A stretch of 34,953 nt of DNA from contig CATJCP010000207.1 of NCBI GenBank assembly GCA_949737515.1, positions 1 through 34,953 on the forward strand, given 5' to 3'. Every line of letters begins with the position of its first letter. The stretch's first letter is position 1. This document shows, piece after piece, positions 17,486 through 25,701 of the stretch. The notes below the pieces were generated by a model, which worked only from the letters and a program-made list of their open reading frames with translations, was not told the DNA's origin and did no database searches. Position numbers and translations under genes: made by a program. This stretch comes from an uncultured Oscillospiraceae bacterium (GTDB lineage Bacteria; Bacillota; Clostridia; Oscillospirales; Ruminococcaceae).

Positions 17486-17863
17486 ATGGCTTCTGAGAAA
17501 ATTTTGAAATTTGTAGAAGAAATTAAGACCCTTACTGTCCTGGAGCTCAACGAACTGGTTAAGGCAATCGAGGAAGAGTTTGGTGTTTCCGCCGCTGCTC
17601 CCGTCGTTATGGCAGGCGGTCCCGCTACTGCCGGCCCTGCTGAGGAAGAGAAGAGCGAATTCGACGTTATCCTGGTGGAAGCTGGCGCCAGCAAGATGGG
17701 CGTTATCAAGCTGGTTAAGGATATCACCGGCCTGGGCCTGAAGGAAGCTAAGGCTCTGGTTGACGGCGCTCCCAAGCCTGTGAAGGAGAAGATCTCCAAG
17801 GCCGACGCCGAGGATATCAAGAAGAAGCTGGAAGAAGCCGGCGCAAAGATCGAACTCAAGTAA
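17486..17863 (+). CDS. rplL: Ribosomal protein L7/L12 (bL12)
   Basis: A 125-residue stalk protein. It has an N-terminal dimerisation region ([28 protein letters not shown]), an Ala/Pro-rich hinge, and the C-terminal factor-binding domain ([36 protein letters not shown]). It recruits translation GTPases. ATAGGAGG lies ten bases before the ATG. A terminator follows directly, and rpoB does not. Confidence 0.99.
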   Translation: MASEKILKFVEEIKTLTVLELNELVKAIEEEFGVSAAAPVVMAGGPATAGPAEEEKSEFDVILVEAGASKMGVIKLVKDITGLGLKEAKALVDGAPKPVKEKISKADAEDIKKKLEEAGAKIELK

Positions 17864-17903
17864 TTTTCTCTGTGGTCTTTGTCAAACGCATTATAAATGC
17901 ATC

Positions 17904-17945
17904 AAAACAGGGTGTCGCTTTGTTTGCGATATCCTGTTTTTGTGT
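17904..17945 (+). terminator. Terminator of rplJ-rplL
   Basis: AAAACAGG...TCGC (from 17904) pairs with GCGA...CCTGTTTT (to 17940) around a TTTGTTT loop, with T-rich sequence after it. Confidence 0.8.
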
Positions 17946-18017
17946 TGTCATTTTAGGCCTTCCACATCCTCCAGGTTCTATACTTTTCAGGTATGGCCGG
18001 CCTAAGAGAAGAGGCAC

Positions 18018-18046
18018 TTGCTTTTTGTATCCAAATTTGGTATACT
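18018..18046 (+). promoter_or_regulatory. Promoter with palindromic operator candidate, amino-acid ABC importer
   Basis: TTGCTT (18018-18023), a 17-base spacer and TATACT (18041-18046). The spacer contains the perfect palindrome CCAAATTTGG (18031-18040), extended by GTAT on the left and ATAC on the right with a one-base offset. A repressor bound here would block RNA polymerase. The leader to the first gene also contains CCCAAA/TTTGGG (18076-18097). Confidence 0.65.
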
Positions 18047-18202
18047 TATAACCATATCAAATTGCTATGAAATCCCAAAGACGAAAATATTTGGGAAAAC
18101 ATCGCAGAACCCTGAATATATAATAGAAGGAAGGCGCAGCGAGCCGAAGAAGACACGCCGTCGGAAGGCGGAGAATAATTTTGAGAGAGGAATGCCTCAA
18201 AT

Positions 18203-18880
18203 ATGTTAAGCGAACGTCTCATCCAAATCCTAATGGATTCGTTTTGGAAGATACTGCTGCCAGGCCTGACCATGACCATCCCCCTGACAGCCATATCCTT
18301 TTTCTTTGCACTGATTATCGCAGTCATCACAGCTATGGTCCAATTTGCAAATATCAAGATTCTGAAGCCTCTGGCGCGGTTCTACATCTGGGTGATCCGG
18401 GGAACGCCGGTATTGGTCCAGCTGTTCGTTGTTTTCTATGGTCTGCCCAGCATGGGGATTGTCCTTCCCGCTTTCACCTCCGCTGTGCTGGTGTTTTCCA
18501 TCAATGAGGGAGCATATGCGGCAGAGACTATGCGCGCGGCGCTGGAATCCGTGCCTGCCGGGCAGATGGAAGCGGGATACTGCGTAGGGATGTCCTGGTG
18601 GCAGATTATGCAGCGCATTGTGCTTCCTCAGGCTTTCCGCACCGCCTTCCCTCCCCTATCCAACTCCCTGATTGCGCTGATGAAGGAAACCTCTCTCGCC
18701 TCCAGCGTCACGGTGATGGAGATGCTGATGTCCACCCAAAAGATCATCGCCCGAACATACGAGCCCATGGCACTGTACATTGAGGTTGGCGTCATCTATC
18801 TGCTCTTCTCCACCATCCTCACCAAGATACAGAGCATAGGGGAAAAGAAACTAAATTCCTACGGATATCAGAAGGGATAA
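18203..18880 (+). CDS. Polar amino-acid ABC transporter permease
   Basis: A 225-residue His/Glu/Gln/Arg-type permease with about five membrane segments. The N-terminal HisM-like start (LLPGLTMTIPLTAISFFFALIIAVITAM) and RGTPVLVQLFVVFYGLP are characteristic. The EAA loop that contacts the ATPase reads EAGYCVGMSWWQIMQRIVLPQAFRTAFPPLSN. It is the first gene of a permease-ATPase-binding protein operon; the ATPase starts three bases after its stop. GAGAGGAA lies about 12 bases upstream of the ATG. Cystine is a plausible substrate from the partner binding protein, but this is not certain. Confidence 0.95.
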   Translation: MLSERLIQILMDSFWKILLPGLTMTIPLTAISFFFALIIAVITAMVQFANIKILKPLARFYIWVIRGTPVLVQLFVVFYGLPSMGIVLPAFTSAVLVFSINEGAYAAETMRAALESVPAGQMEAGYCVGMSWWQIMQRIVLPQAFRTAFPPLSNSLIALMKETSLASSVTVMEMLMSTQKIIARTYEPMALYIEVGVIYLLFSTILTKIQSIGEKKLNSYGYQKG

Positions 18881-18883
18881 CAT

Positions 18884-19639
18884 ATGCTTGAAGTCAGAAA
18901 TATTCAAAAGTCCTTTGACGGAACGCCGGTTTTAAAGGGCGTCGATATTGATGTGGAAAAGGGAGACGTGGTGGCCATCCTGGGCCCCAGCGGCTCCGGG
19001 AAAACCACCCTTCTGCGGTGCGTCAATTTCCTGGAACAGGCTGACAGCGGGACGATGACCTTTGACGGGGAGACATTTGAGTTCGGCCATGTTTCCAGGC
19101 GGGACATTGCCCGCATCCGGAAAAAAACCGCCTTTGTGTTCCAGAATTACAATCTGTTCCGCAACAAGACCGCCCTGCAGAACGTCACCGAAGGGCTGAT
19201 TGTTGCAAGGAAGATTCCAAAGTACGAGGCGGAGAAAATCGGGCGGCGTATGCTGGAAAAGGTTGGCCTGTCGGACCGGTGCGGCCATTACCCCCACCAG
19301 CTGTCCGGTGGACAGCAGCAGCGGGTGGCCATTGCAAGGGCCATGGCCACTGACCCCAAGATCATCTTTTTCGACGAGCCTACCTCAGCCCTGGATCCAG
19401 AGCTGATTGGGGAGGTTCTGGCCGTCATGCGGCAGCTGGCTGAGGAGGGAATGACTATGCTGGTAGTGACCCATGAAATCAACTTTGCCAGAAATGTTTC
19501 TTCCAAAGTGGTCTTTATGGAGGATGGCTCTGTGGTAGAGGCCGCGGCCTCTCGGGACTTCTTCCAGTCCCCCAGAGAGGAACGCACACGGGAATTTTTG
19601 CGCACCATCCTCGGGGACAGCGCGGAACTGCCTCGCTGA
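18884..19639 (+). CDS. Polar amino-acid ABC transporter ATP-binding protein
   Basis: A 251-residue ABC ATPase with Walker A GPSGSGKTT, Q-loop FVFQNYNLFRNKTALQNV (typical of amino-acid importers), signature LSGGQQQR, Walker B IIFFDEPTSALDPE and H-loop VVTHEI. It powers uptake through the permease immediately upstream; only three bases separate the genes. All catalytic residues are present. Confidence 0.97.
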   Translation: MLEVRNIQKSFDGTPVLKGVDIDVEKGDVVAILGPSGSGKTTLLRCVNFLEQADSGTMTFDGETFEFGHVSRRDIARIRKKTAFVFQNYNLFRNKTALQNVTEGLIVARKIPKYEAEKIGRRMLEKVGLSDRCGHYPHQLSGGQQQRVAIARAMATDPKIIFFDEPTSALDPELIGEVLAVMRQLAEEGMTMLVVTHEINFARNVSSKVVFMEDGSVVEAAASRDFFQSPREERTREFLRTILGDSAELPR

Positions 19640-19727
19640 TGCTGCCTCCGTTCTTGTTCTGCCAGTTTGCGGCTTGCAGCCTGTAATATATCTTTTAATA
19701 CACAACTACAAGGAGAGATTTTCAACT

Positions 19728-20528
19728 ATGAACACAATCAAAAAACATTTCGCAGCAATTCTGGCGGCAGCCTGTGCAGTCAGCGCGATTGGTCTGTCCG
19801 GGTGCAGCCAGAATGATCTGCTCAAACAGGTCAAGGACAAAGGACAGATGGTTATCGCAATGGAGGGAACCTGGGCCCCTTGGACCTACTACGACGAAAA
19901 CGACCAGCTGGTGGGCTTTGATGTGGAGGTTTCCGCTAAAATTGCCGAAAAGCTGGGGGTTGCCCCCTCCTATGAAATCGGCGAATGGGACGGACTGTTT
20001 GCCGGGCTGGACTCCAACCGTTACGACATCGTCTGCAATGGGGTGGAAGTCACTGATGAGAGGGCGGAAAAATACGATTTCTCTGTTCCCTACGCCTATA
20101 TTCACACCGCCATCATCGTCCGGGGAGACAATGACACCATCCACTCCTTTGAGGATTTAAAGGACAAAGAGACCGCCAACACCCTATCCAGCACCTACGC
20201 CGAGCTTGCGGAAAGCTACGGAGCGACAGCGGTGGGGGTAGACTCCCTGGACCAGACTCTGGAACTGGTTTTGGCTGGAAGGGTTGACGCCACATTGAAT
20301 GCGGACTTATCCTTTTACGACTACATGAAAGCCCATCCCGACGCGGACCTGAAGATCGTCGCCTTGACAGAGGACGCTTCTGAAGTAGCCATCCCTGTGC
20401 GCAAGGGCGAGGCCAGCGCAGCATTTTTAAAGGAAGTCAACAGCGCCATTGAGGAGCTCCGCAGGGCCGGAGAACTGGGCGAAATCTCCACAAAATACTT
20501 TGGCAGCGATATCTCCGCAAAGGAATAA
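19728..20528 (+). CDS. Amino-acid ABC transporter substrate-binding lipoprotein (cystine-type candidate)
   Basis: A 266-residue family 3 solute-binding protein. The lipoprotein signal peptide ends in LSGC, with C26 as the lipidated residue. The mature protein has MEGTWAPWTYYDENDQLVGFDVEVSAKIAEKLG and GVEVTDERAEKYDFSVPY, resembling cystine-binding FliY/TcyA more than Gln or Arg receptors; substrate is an inference. The ATG at 19728 is chosen for its AAGGAGAGA nine bases upstream and because it begins the signal peptide. An upstream in-frame start at 19674 would add 18 residues. It lies last in the operon, an order often seen in Clostridia. Confidence 0.95.
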   Translation: MNTIKKHFAAILAAACAVSAIGLSGCSQNDLLKQVKDKGQMVIAMEGTWAPWTYYDENDQLVGFDVEVSAKIAEKLGVAPSYEIGEWDGLFAGLDSNRYDIVCNGVEVTDERAEKYDFSVPYAYIHTAIIVRGDNDTIHSFEDLKDKETANTLSSTYAELAESYGATAVGVDSLDQTLELVLAGRVDATLNADLSFYDYMKAHPDADLKIVALTEDASEVAIPVRKGEASAAFLKEVNSAIEELRRAGELGEISTKYFGSDISAKE

Positions 20529-20553
20529 AACTTACTTCATTTCCTTATTGTAT

Positions 20554-20592
20554 AAAAAATGGGCTCTCGGAAAAACCGAGAGCCCATTTTTT
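20554..20592. terminator. Bidirectional terminator
   Basis: AAAAAATGGGCTCTCGG (20554-20570) and CCGAGAGCCCATTTTTT (20576-20592) form a perfect stem with an AAAAA loop. It ends both the importer operon (plus) and the signal peptidase gene (minus). Confidence 0.95.
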
Positions 20593-20597
20593 CGCGC

Positions 20598-21137
20598 TTA
20601 CCCTAAAAATTTTATACTGTTCAGCGGCCATAAAACAACCTGGACCTTTCCCAGCAGATCCTCGCTGGAGATATAGGGATCCTCCCACCACCGGGCGTCG
20701 TCAGAATTCAGGCGATTGTCCCCCAAGAACAGATAACACCCTTCCGGCACAGAAAACTCCCGCTCCACGCCCTTCTCCTGGTTGGACACATACGCCTCTG
20801 TCAGCGGGGAGCCCTCCACATAGACAACGCCGTCTCCGTCAACGGAAATCTCTTCACCCGGCAGCCCTACGACCCGTTTTACCAAGCGCTCGTTGAACTC
20901 ATCCGACCAGAACACCACACAGTCGCCCCGCTCCACCTCCTTCTCTCCGTGGAGATAGGAGACAACAGACAGGCTGTTTTGGGGGATGGTGGGTTCCATT
21001 GAGGTGGAAGGCACCACGGCAAGGAAGATACAATAATGAAACAGAAGCCACAGCACCAAAAGCTCCGCGCCAAAGAGAGCAAAGGTCTTCCATGTAAATT
21101 TTTCTTTGGGCTTTTCAACATTATCTTTCCGCTTCAA
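20598..21137 (-). CDS. lepB: Type I signal peptidase
   Basis: Cleaves signal peptides from exported proteins at the outer face of the membrane. The 179 residues have one N-terminal membrane helix (about 20-42), the nucleophile S46 in PSTSMEPT, and the general base K87 in LVKRVVGLPGE. The C-terminal box CYLFLGDNRLNSDDARWW is intact. No ATG is available near the N-terminus. I choose the TTG at 21137 because GGGAG lies seven to eight bases upstream; a TTG at 21170 would add 11 residues with a weaker RBS. It resembles Gram-positive SipS-type enzymes. No neighbouring substrate (pilin, sortase) is present. Confidence 0.94.
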   Translation of the reverse strand: MKRKDNVEKPKEKFTWKTFALFGAELLVLWLLFHYCIFLAVVPSTSMEPTIPQNSLSVVSYLHGEKEVERGDCVVFWSDEFNERLVKRVVGLPGEEISVDGDGVVYVEGSPLTEAYVSNQEKGVEREFSVPEGCYLFLGDNRLNSDDARWWEDPYISSEDLLGKVQVVLWPLNSIKFLG

Positions 21138-21290
21138 AGAATCACTCCCGGTTGTTGATGATACAGACAATCATACACCCTGAAAATGAATTTTGTATGA
21201 ATACAACCATTCTTTGTGCAGAAAATGTAAATTACGACAGATTTTGCATCCAAATTTGTGTGTATAGTCCATAGAAAACTTCAAAGTTCC

Positions 21291-23093
21291 TTAAACATCC
21301 GCAAACTGGCTGTTATACAAAGTGTAATATGCACCCTGTTTATTCAGCAGTTCCTCATGATTTCCCTGCTCCACAATCTTCCCATCCTCCATTACGATGA
21401 TCACATCCGCATTGCGGATGGTGGAAAGCCGGTGGGCGATAATAAAGCTGGTTCTCCCCTCCATCAAAAGGTCCATGGCCTTTTGGATCTTATTCTCGGT
21501 GATGGTATCCACCGAACTGGTGGCCTCGTCCAGGATCAGCATAGGCGGGTCCGCTACCAACGCCCTGGCGATGGTCAACAGCTGTTTCTGCCCCTGGGAC
21601 ATGCTGGTCACATCCTCGGAAATAACCGTTTCATACCCTTGGGGAAGCTTCATAATAAAATCATGGGCATCTGCCGCCTTTGCGGCACTGATGACCTCTT
21701 CATCCGTGGCCTCAAACCGCCCATACCGCAGGTTCTCCATAACCGTTCCCTGGAACAGCCAGGTATCCTGAAGTACCATGCCGTATTGATCCCGTACATC
21801 CTGCCGGTCTATATTCTGGATATCCTTCCGGTCTATGCGGATCTCACCCTTTTGATAGTTGTAAAACTTCATCAGAAGGTTGGCAATGGTGGTCTTCCCC
21901 GCCCCAGTATGGCCCACAATGGCGATATGGCTGCCTTTAGGAACATTAAGGGTAAAATGGGTAATGATTTCCTTATCCGGCTGGTAGGAGAAGAAAATGT
22001 CCCGGATCTCCACGGAACCGTTGACAGAATCCAGATGGCGCGTCTCCTCCTCCCTGGCCTCCGGCTTAACCTCCAGAATAGAGAACACCCGTTCGGAGGC
22101 GGAAAAGGCCGACTGGATCACATTGATGATGTTGGCTGTCTCGTTGATGGGGCCGGAGAACTTTTTGGAATAGAGGATAAAGCTGGAAAGGTTGCTGATG
22201 TCCAGCTTGCCCCGAAGCATCAGCACAGCGCCGAAGCTGCTGACCATCAAAAAGCTCAGATTGCTCAAAAAGTTCATCACCGGCATGACAATGCTGGAAA
22301 AAAACTGGGCCTTATATCCCGAATCGTTGAGCTCTCCGTTGACCTTGTGGAACCCGTCCACACTGGCAGCCTCATGACAGTAGGCCTTCAGCGTCTTCTG
22401 CCCTGTAAGGGCCTCCTCCACATAGGCGTTAAGCTCCCCGTACTTATACTGCTGGAGCCGGAACAGCTTGCGGGTATACTTGGTGATCTTCCTGGCAAAG
22501 AGAAAGGTGACAGGGACTATGATGCAGAACACCAGGGTCAGGGTGGGATTGATCAGGATCATCATCAGCAAGGAGCCGGTGACGGTGATGACCCCTGTCA
22601 GCAGATGGACGATATCGGTGGAAAAGCAGCTGCTAATGTTGTCGATATCATAGCTGATGCGGCTGATGATGTCCCCTTTGTAAACGCTGTCAAAAAAGGA
22701 CATAGGAAGGGATTCGATGTGGCTGAACACATCTACCCGGATATCGTAGATGACCTGTTGAGTCATGCGGATCATAAAAATATTCTGCATCCAGGTAAAT
22801 AGGGCGCTGGAAACATAAAGCACCCCCAACAGTCCCACATTGACGCCCAAAAGGTGAAAATCCACCTTTCCGGGACCAATCATAGCTGCAATGGCCTTGC
22901 CGGTGACAACCGGACTCAGAAGCGCCAAAACATTGGAGACAATGACGAAAAAGATGATCATACAGATGCGGACCATATGCCGCCGGGCATAGACCCAAAG
23001 GTGGGAGAGAACCTTGACCTTATCGATCTTTTTAAAATCCACCACATCCCCCTTGCCGAAGGACGCCCCCTTGATTCCAAATGTATTAGCCAT
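21291..23093 (-). CDS. Heterodimeric ABC exporter, subunit with canonical catalytic Glu
   Basis: A 600-residue half-transporter with six membrane segments and a nucleotide-binding domain. Walker A is GHTGAGKTT, Walker B MLILDEATSSVD with the catalytic Glu, and the switch His is in FIIAHRLST. The signature is MSQGQKQ rather than LSGGQ. This combination, beside a partner with the opposite defects, is the hallmark of TM287/288- or BmrCD-type heterodimers. The start at 23093 overlaps the partner's stop by eight bases (ATGGCTAA), indicating translational coupling; a longer frame to 23174 lies inside the partner. Exports lipids, drugs or peptides; substrate unknown. Confidence 0.95.
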   Translation of the reverse strand: MANTFGIKGASFGKGDVVDFKKIDKVKVLSHLWVYARRHMVRICMIIFFVIVSNVLALLSPVVTGKAIAAMIGPGKVDFHLLGVNVGLLGVLYVSSALFTWMQNIFMIRMTQQVIYDIRVDVFSHIESLPMSFFDSVYKGDIISRISYDIDNISSCFSTDIVHLLTGVITVTGSLLMMILINPTLTLVFCIIVPVTFLFARKITKYTRKLFRLQQYKYGELNAYVEEALTGQKTLKAYCHEAASVDGFHKVNGELNDSGYKAQFFSSIVMPVMNFLSNLSFLMVSSFGAVLMLRGKLDISNLSSFILYSKKFSGPINETANIINVIQSAFSASERVFSILEVKPEAREEETRHLDSVNGSVEIRDIFFSYQPDKEIITHFTLNVPKGSHIAIVGHTGAGKTTIANLLMKFYNYQKGEIRIDRKDIQNIDRQDVRDQYGMVLQDTWLFQGTVMENLRYGRFEATDEEVISAAKAADAHDFIMKLPQGYETVISEDVTSMSQGQKQLLTIARALVADPPMLILDEATSSVDTITENKIQKAMDLLMEGRTSFIIAHRLSTIRNADVIIVMEDGKIVEQGNHEELLNKQGAYYTLYNSQFADV

Positions 23094-24822
23094 TGACCGC
23101 ACCTCCTCCCATTTGGGACTGGTAAATCTCCTGATAGATGGGGCAGCTGTCCAGCAGCTGGCTGTGGTTTCCAAACCCCACTACCCTGCCCTTATCCATA
23201 ACCAGGATGCGGTCAGCGTTCATTACTGTGCTGATCCTTTGGGCAATGATCACCAGGGTACATTCATGGAGCCTGGATTTGATCGCCTGGCGCAGCTTCA
23301 GGTCCGTGGTAAAGTCCAGGGCGCTGGAGCTGTCGTCCATCACCAGGATATCCCCCTGCTTGACGACGCCCCGGGCAATGGATATGCGTTGTTTCTGTCC
23401 GCCGGAAAGGTTCACTGCTCCCTGAGAGAGCTGGGTATCATACCGTTCCGGCAACTGGTCAATATAGCTGTCCATTTGGGCGATGGAACAGGCATTCTGT
23501 ATCTCCTCTATAGAAGCGTCCGGTTTTCCCCAGCGGATGTTGGCGGCAATGGTGTCGGAAAAGAGCATTGTCTTTTGAAGAACGACAGAGACCTTTGTCC
23601 GCAGCTCATTGAGATCTGTTCTTTTGACGTCCACGCCTCCAACCCGGATGCTGCCCTTGTCGGGGTCGTAAAAGCGAACCAGCAGGTTGACCAAGGTGGA
23701 TTTCCCACAGCCAGTGGGGCCGATAATGGCTAGGGTATGGCCTCTTTCAATATGGAAGGACACATCCTCCAGGGAGGAATGGGTGTCTCCCGGATAAGTA
23801 AAGCTGACATTTTCAAAGGAAATAGCATCCTCTGCCCCGTCCATCTCAATGGCTTCGGGGGATTCGGGGGTGTATATGTCGGAAACGGTATCAAACACCT
23901 GGTTGATCCTGGCCCCTGATGCAGAGGCGCGGGTACACATGGAAAATATCTTAGAGATATTGGTAAAGGAATTGAGGATCATGGTCAGATAATTGAGGTA
24001 GGCCAGGATCTGGCCTGTCTGCATCCCGCCGGCGTTGACCCGCAGGCCGCCGAACCAAACGACCGCGATCACCGCTATATTCATCAGCAGGGTAATCAGG
24101 GGGTTGACCACAGCCAGCACCATCCCTGCCCCCAGTTCCGCGTCCTTTACATCCTGGCTGCGCTGGTAGAACCGCTTCTTTTCGTATTCCTGCCGTCCAA
24201 AGGCCTTGATGACCTTTACCCCGGTCAGGTTTTCCCGGACAACGGTGGTCAGGCGGTCCAGGTTCAGCTGCAGCCGCTTATAGATGGGCTTGGTTTTCTT
24301 TAAGGTATACTGAATCACCAAATAAAGGAAAGGCAACAGCACCAGAAGTATCATAGACAGCTTGGGATCCAGCACAAAGGCCATAATAGAACCGCCCAGT
24401 GCCAGTACCGGCGTGCGCATGAACATCCTCATGGTCATCATGATCAGCTGCTGAACCTGCTGGACGTCGTTGGTGATCCGGGTGATCAGCGAAGAGGTTG
24501 AGATCCCCTCCAGCTCTTTCAGGGAATAGCTCTGGATGTGCTCGAACATCCCATTGCGGACATCCTTGGCAAAATCCTGGGAAATCCGCACCGCGTTGCG
24601 GTGGGCCCGCAGTGTCAGCAGCGCGCCGCAGATGGAAAGCAACAACATAATGATCCCATACTTTACCACGATGGGAAGGTTTCCATTCGCCACTCCGTCG
24701 TCAATAATGATAGACGTAATGTACGGAAGCGCCAGATCCACCAGCGACCCCGACACCTTCATAGAGGCAGCTATCACAATTCCCACCACGTAAGGTTTGA
24801 TATACTTGCCCACTTGTCCCAA
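23086..24822 (-). CDS. Heterodimeric ABC exporter, subunit with degenerate ATP site
   Basis: A 578-residue half-transporter, translated first. Its six-segment membrane domain precedes an NBD with Walker A GPTGCGKST and a canonical signature LSGGQKQR. Walker B reads ILVMDDSSSALD, with Asp in place of the catalytic Glu, and the switch position in VIIAQRIST is Gln in place of His. These changes make one of the two composite ATP sites non-hydrolytic, as is known for heterodimeric exporters. The start is a TTG at 24822, with GGGAGGAA seven bases upstream and no better ATG. Confidence 0.95.
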   Translation of the reverse strand: MGQVGKYIKPYVVGIVIAASMKVSGSLVDLALPYITSIIIDDGVANGNLPIVVKYGIIMLLLSICGALLTLRAHRNAVRISQDFAKDVRNGMFEHIQSYSLKELEGISTSSLITRITNDVQQVQQLIMMTMRMFMRTPVLALGGSIMAFVLDPKLSMILLVLLPFLYLVIQYTLKKTKPIYKRLQLNLDRLTTVVRENLTGVKVIKAFGRQEYEKKRFYQRSQDVKDAELGAGMVLAVVNPLITLLMNIAVIAVVWFGGLRVNAGGMQTGQILAYLNYLTMILNSFTNISKIFSMCTRASASGARINQVFDTVSDIYTPESPEAIEMDGAEDAISFENVSFTYPGDTHSSLEDVSFHIERGHTLAIIGPTGCGKSTLVNLLVRFYDPDKGSIRVGGVDVKRTDLNELRTKVSVVLQKTMLFSDTIAANIRWGKPDASIEEIQNACSIAQMDSYIDQLPERYDTQLSQGAVNLSGGQKQRISIARGVVKQGDILVMDDSSSALDFTTDLKLRQAIKSRLHECTLVIIAQRISTVMNADRILVMDKGRVVGFGNHSQLLDSCPIYQEIYQSQMGGGAVNG

Positions 24823-24871
24823 GTAAATTCCTCCCTGTGAATGCGTTCTGCATCAAATTAGTTTCAGTATC

Positions 24872-24909
24872 AACTATTTTTAGTTTAATCAAAGAACGGA
24901 AATTGTCAA
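24872..24909 (-). promoter_or_regulatory. Promoter and palindrome upstream of the ABC exporter
   Basis: On the minus strand, a perfect TTGACA (24904-24909), a 16-base spacer and TAAACT (24882-24887). The inverted repeat AACTA-TTTT-TAGTT (24872-24885) overlaps the -10 box and is an operator candidate. No regulator gene is adjacent. Confidence 0.6.
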
Positions 24910-25196
24910 GGTTTCTGCGGGAAATTCCAAAATTTTTATAAGATAGATAATAGATAACACAAAAACATTTCCCTCTATCCCATCTCCCAGCTAGACCTAT
25001 TAAAGCTAAAAATATTCAGCAAAAAGATGAAATAACACACGAATCTTTTAGCAAAATGACAAATAACTGGCTTGGCGATGAATAAAACAGGATCAAAACA
25101 AGAGTTATAATATATAGAACTAATAAAAATGATTCTATATTTCAACAAACCAGATTTAAATCTTCCAGTTTATTAAATTTATTTTCGGATTTATAA
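24910..25196. other. AT-rich intergenic stretch with no recognisable feature
   Basis: About 290 bases, strongly AT-rich compared with its neighbours, between the divergent exporter operon and the small gene at 25252. I see no frame with an RBS, no strong hairpin and no repeat. Confidence 0.5.
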
Positions 25197-25225
25197 TTGA
25201 CAAGTCATTGTTTTGTGCTTATAAT
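25197..25225 (+). promoter_or_regulatory. Strong promoter of the small gene
   Basis: TTGACA (25197-25202), a 17-base spacer and TATAAT (25220-25225). Both hexamers are perfect and the spacing is optimal. Confidence 0.92.
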
Positions 25226-25251
25226 AAAGACTAAGAAAAGGGGTGTTTGTA

Positions 25252-25527
25252 ATGGAAGAAAAGAGGCGTATCGTTCGCCGCAGCTCTGATGAAAGAATTG
25301 CAGAGCTTGATAAGAAAATTGCATATCATCAACGGTCGATTGCAAATTTGGAAAAGAAAAAGAAAAGTATTGTCAACGGAGTTAAGAAACCGGCATTCAG
25401 CAGTCTGGTTGCTGAATTGACAGAAAGCGGACTTACTCCAGATGAAATTCGTTCCGCTTGCGAACAGCTTACACAGTCTACTAAGAAAACCCGCACTACT
25501 AAAAAGGAAAAACAGGAAGTTGTTTAA
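25252..25527 (+). CDS. Small basic coiled-coil protein of unknown function
   Basis: I do not recognise this 91-residue protein. Residues 1-40 are highly charged and predicted helical (DERIAELDKKIAYHQRSI followed by a KKKKK-rich turn), suggesting a coiled coil. A middle part (FSSLVAELTESGLTPDEIRSAC) looks like a small helical motif, and the C-terminal tail is Lys/Thr-rich (KKTRTTKKEK). The layout (coiled coil plus basic tail) would suit a nucleic-acid-binding protein. This is inference only. AAAAGGGG lies eight bases before the ATG at 25252; a GTG at 25243 is in frame but overlaps that RBS. The near-perfect promoter and terminator argue for a real, well-expressed single gene. Confidence 0.8.
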   Translation: MEEKRRIVRRSSDERIAELDKKIAYHQRSIANLEKKKKSIVNGVKKPAFSSLVAELTESGLTPDEIRSACEQLTQSTKKTRTTKKEKQEVV

Positions 25528-25545
25528 TCGGTTGGTTGAGATTTG

Positions 25546-25590
25546 AGGGAAGAAGTATCTGTGACATCAGGCAGATACTTCTTCCCTTTT
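25546..25590 (+). terminator. Terminator of the small gene
   Basis: AGGGAAGAAGTATCTG (25546-25561) and CAGATACTTCTTCCCT (25572-25587) form a perfect 16-bp stem followed by TTTT. Confidence 0.92.
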
Positions 25591-25634
25591 AACGCCTGCC
25601 TTCTGTGTTTTATACCGATATCCATACGCTGTAT

Positions 25635-25685
25635 ACAAAGACCGGGTTGAAAAACGCAACTGTGTGTTTTCAACCCGGTCTTTGT
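25635..25685 (-). terminator. Terminator of ychF
   Basis: ACAAAGACCGGGTTGAAAA (25635-25653) and TTTTCAACCCGGTCTTTGT (25667-25685) form a perfect 19-bp stem just beyond the ychF stop. Only short T stretches follow, so strength is uncertain. Confidence 0.75.
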
Positions 25686-25701
25686 ACATGAAAAATTCGC
25701 A

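Noticed and set aside
21258..22802. 514-codon open frame on the plus strand
   Set aside because: It lies antisense to the ABC exporter gene, has no RBS and translates to a low-complexity His/Gly/Asp-rich sequence typical of the reverse of a GC-rich coding frame.
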